In this document: one piece after another, positions 19,719 through 21,025 of the stretch
Position numbering within the stretch: the first letter of the stretch is position 1
Layout of the letters: each line of letters opens with the position of its first letter
DNA from: DASVEE01 sp036399695
GTDB lineage: Bacteria > Acidobacteriota > Thermoanaerobaculia > Gp7-AA8
Assembly: GCA_036399695.1 (NCBI GenBank)
Contig: DASWMP010000254.1
Location: forward strand, 1-21,025
Length of the DNA stretch: 21,025 bases
Direction of reading: 5' to 3'
Translations under genes and position numbers: made by a program
The notes under the pieces: generated by a model
Seen by the model: the letters and a program-made list of their open reading frames with translations, nothing else
Told to the model about the DNA's origin: nothing
Databases searched by the model: none

Positions 19719-21025
19719 TTACTGCAAGCTGAGCAGAACGAGGATCTCGCCTTCGCCTTCAGCGAGCCGTTCGAGGGCTTTGCCGATCACTGTCCCGGGG
19801 CGGTGCATCTGGATGCCGCTCACTTCGACGGCCGTCGATTTCATCGCGGTGCCGGGCTTGTCGCTCGTGACGAGGAGATCGCCGATGGCGATCGCTCCCC
19901 TGGTTGCGTCGACGCGCACTTTGACGCGGCCCGTCGTGGCGACGGCAGCCTTGTTGTCGGCTTCGACGCCGAGGAGGATGCCGGGCTGCGGGGAGACGAC
20001 GCCGGCCACTGACGTGTCGTAGGCGCGGCTGGAGGGCATGACCTGGTTGGACGTAGAGGGATCGAGCACGACCACCGTGCCGGGAGCGACGTTGCCGGTG
20101 GCCGGGACCCACTCGGCGAGATCTTGATACGTCGCGGAGAGGGCGCCGCGGGCCGTGACGTTGCCGTTCACGTGCAGGTTGGAGAGCGGCGCGGGCGAAG
20201 CCATGCCGATCGTCACGTTGCCGTTGGCGAGGTCGATGTCCAGCAGACTGCGGATGCTGCCCGAGAGCGCCTGATTGACGGTATTGCCGGTCGACCCGTC
20301 GAAGCGGAGGTGCGCCGCGTCTTTCGCGATCCAGGCGGACGAGGTCTCGCGCGAAATCCAGCCACCGCCGTTGTAGTCGACGTCGAACCCGAGCCGGACG
20401 TTGTCGCGGTCGAGGACGGTCGCGGAGAACGAGCCGCGGTTGTCGCCGCGGATTGCGCGGAAGGCGGACGTCATCGCCGTATTGGCGCTCGAAACGCCCG
20501 CAGCCACGTACAACGGAACACGGGAGGCCGACGTCGTGGCCGGCTGGACGATGCGCAGCAGGCCGTTCGCATCATCCATGAAGACGTTGTTCTTGTTGCC
20601 CGCGTAATTCGCGGCGGGGGAGATCGCCGTCGTCTCCTGCTTGAACTGGAAGTACTGCGTCTTCTGCAGATTGCCGAAGTATCGGGCGCTGACGTTTCCG
20701 CTGTACCAGTCCGTCGTCGACGTGCCGATGGCAACGACTACCATCGAGGCCCCACCGAACTCGGACCTGTTCTCCACCCCGAGCTCGACCGGCATCTCCA
20801 GACCATCGACGACGCAGGACGGTTCGCGCAGCCCGGTGACGGTTTGCGCGTAACCGCCGCAGACGATGTTGAACGGCGTGCTCACACCGGCCGGGTGATT
20901 CAGGATGCCTTCGATATTGAGGAAGAAGATGTTGTTCTCAGTGGCGCCGATCGGCGTGACGAGCTTCAGAAAACCGTCGGCGGAGGACACGGCGTACTCC
21001 GGCATGGTGTACGAGTAGATCGATT
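19719..21025 (-). CDS. Tail-fibre-like surface protein, 5' end outside the window
   Basis: At least 435 residues are visible. The frame stays open to the window edge, reading SIYSYTMPEYAV, so the Met at 21005 is probably internal. The middle has beta-helical repeats (FRAIRGDNRGSFSATVLDRDN, VTIGMASPAPLSNLHVNGNVTARG). The C-terminal ~140 aa have the pattern YQDLAEWVPATG, then VAGVVSPQPGILLG, then AIAIGDLLVTSDKPGTAM and GTVIGKALERLAEGEGEILVLLSLQ. This block closes many bacterial collagen-like or tail-spike-like surface proteins. It probably forms elongated trimeric fibres at the cell surface. It is the first visible gene of the five-gene minus-strand operon; the promoter lies outside the window. 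Confidence 0.75.
   Translation of the reverse strand, partial: SIYSYTMPEYAVSSADGFLKLVTPIGATENNIFFLNIEGILNHPAGVSTPFNIVCGGYAQTVTGLREPSCVVDGLEMPVELGVENRSEFGGASMVVVAIGTSTTDWYSGNVSARYFGNLQKTQYFQFKQETTAISPAANYAGNKNNVFMDDANGLLRIVQPATTSASRVPLYVAAGVSSANTAMTSAFRAIRGDNRGSFSATVLDRDNVRLGFDVDYNGGGWISRETSSAWIAKDAAHLRFDGSTGNTVNQALSGSIRSLLDIDLANGNVTIGMASPAPLSNLHVNGNVTARGALSATYQDLAEWVPATGNVAPGTVVVLDPSTSNQVMPSSRAYDTSVAGVVSPQPGILLGVEADNKAAVATTGRVKVRVDATRGAIAIGDLLVTSDKPGTAMKSTAVEVSGIQMHRPGTVIGKALERLAEGEGEILVLLSLQ

Overview
The window is GC-rich, densely packed and bacterial. Its gene mix is a secreted YD-repeat (RHS) protein with Ig and FN3 modules, a DUF4403 lipoprotein, an M3 oligopeptidase, ApaG and a multi-S1-domain protein, with many short repeats between genes. 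This suggests an environmental Gram-negative of the Acidobacteriota type (Thermoanaerobaculia-like). That placement is inferred from protein style only; there is no rRNA or tRNA in the window.

Left part (1-10.5 kb): ordinary chromosomal genes. These are an SDR epimerase-like protein, a five-S1-domain RNA-binding protein with its own promoter and terminator, a histidine phosphatase, a membrane-anchored protein with three Ig-like repeats coupled to apaG, a DUF4403 lipoprotein, an M3 metallopeptidase and an exported TPR protein. Almost every gene boundary here carries a structured repeat. Four loci have degenerate 7-nt tandem words (two arranged as inverted arms, one as inverted arms around a 9-nt tandem repeat, one as a short single arm), and one more has a different 7-nt word. 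There is also a 147-nt nested palindrome and a related repeat at the left edge.

The 2477-2907 intergenic region looks like an undescribed small-RNA gene divergent from the S1 gene. It has an A/T tract, a TTGACG-17-CAGATT promoter, three diverged ~74-nt direct repeats that each fold the same hairpin with compensating base changes, and an intrinsic terminator. Twelve nucleotides at the predicted 5' end are perfectly complementary to the ribosome-binding region of the S1 mRNA.

Right part (10.5-21 kb): an accessory, all-minus-strand RHS island. In transcription order it has a tail-fibre-like surface protein (cut by the window edge), a small secreted protein, a 1567-aa RHS protein ending in Ig-Ig-FN3 modules, and a second 611-aa exported RHS protein with a subtilisin-propeptide-like N-terminus, the RHS core and a variable tip. 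A probable immunity gene comes next, then decayed or orphan small genes of lower GC. Spacings are 16 nt, a 4-nt overlap (GTGA), a 4-nt overlap (ATGA) and 8 nt, so these look like one transcript. The RHS shell appears to be split into two separately exported, translationally coupled polypeptides, which is the most unusual protein-level feature of the window.
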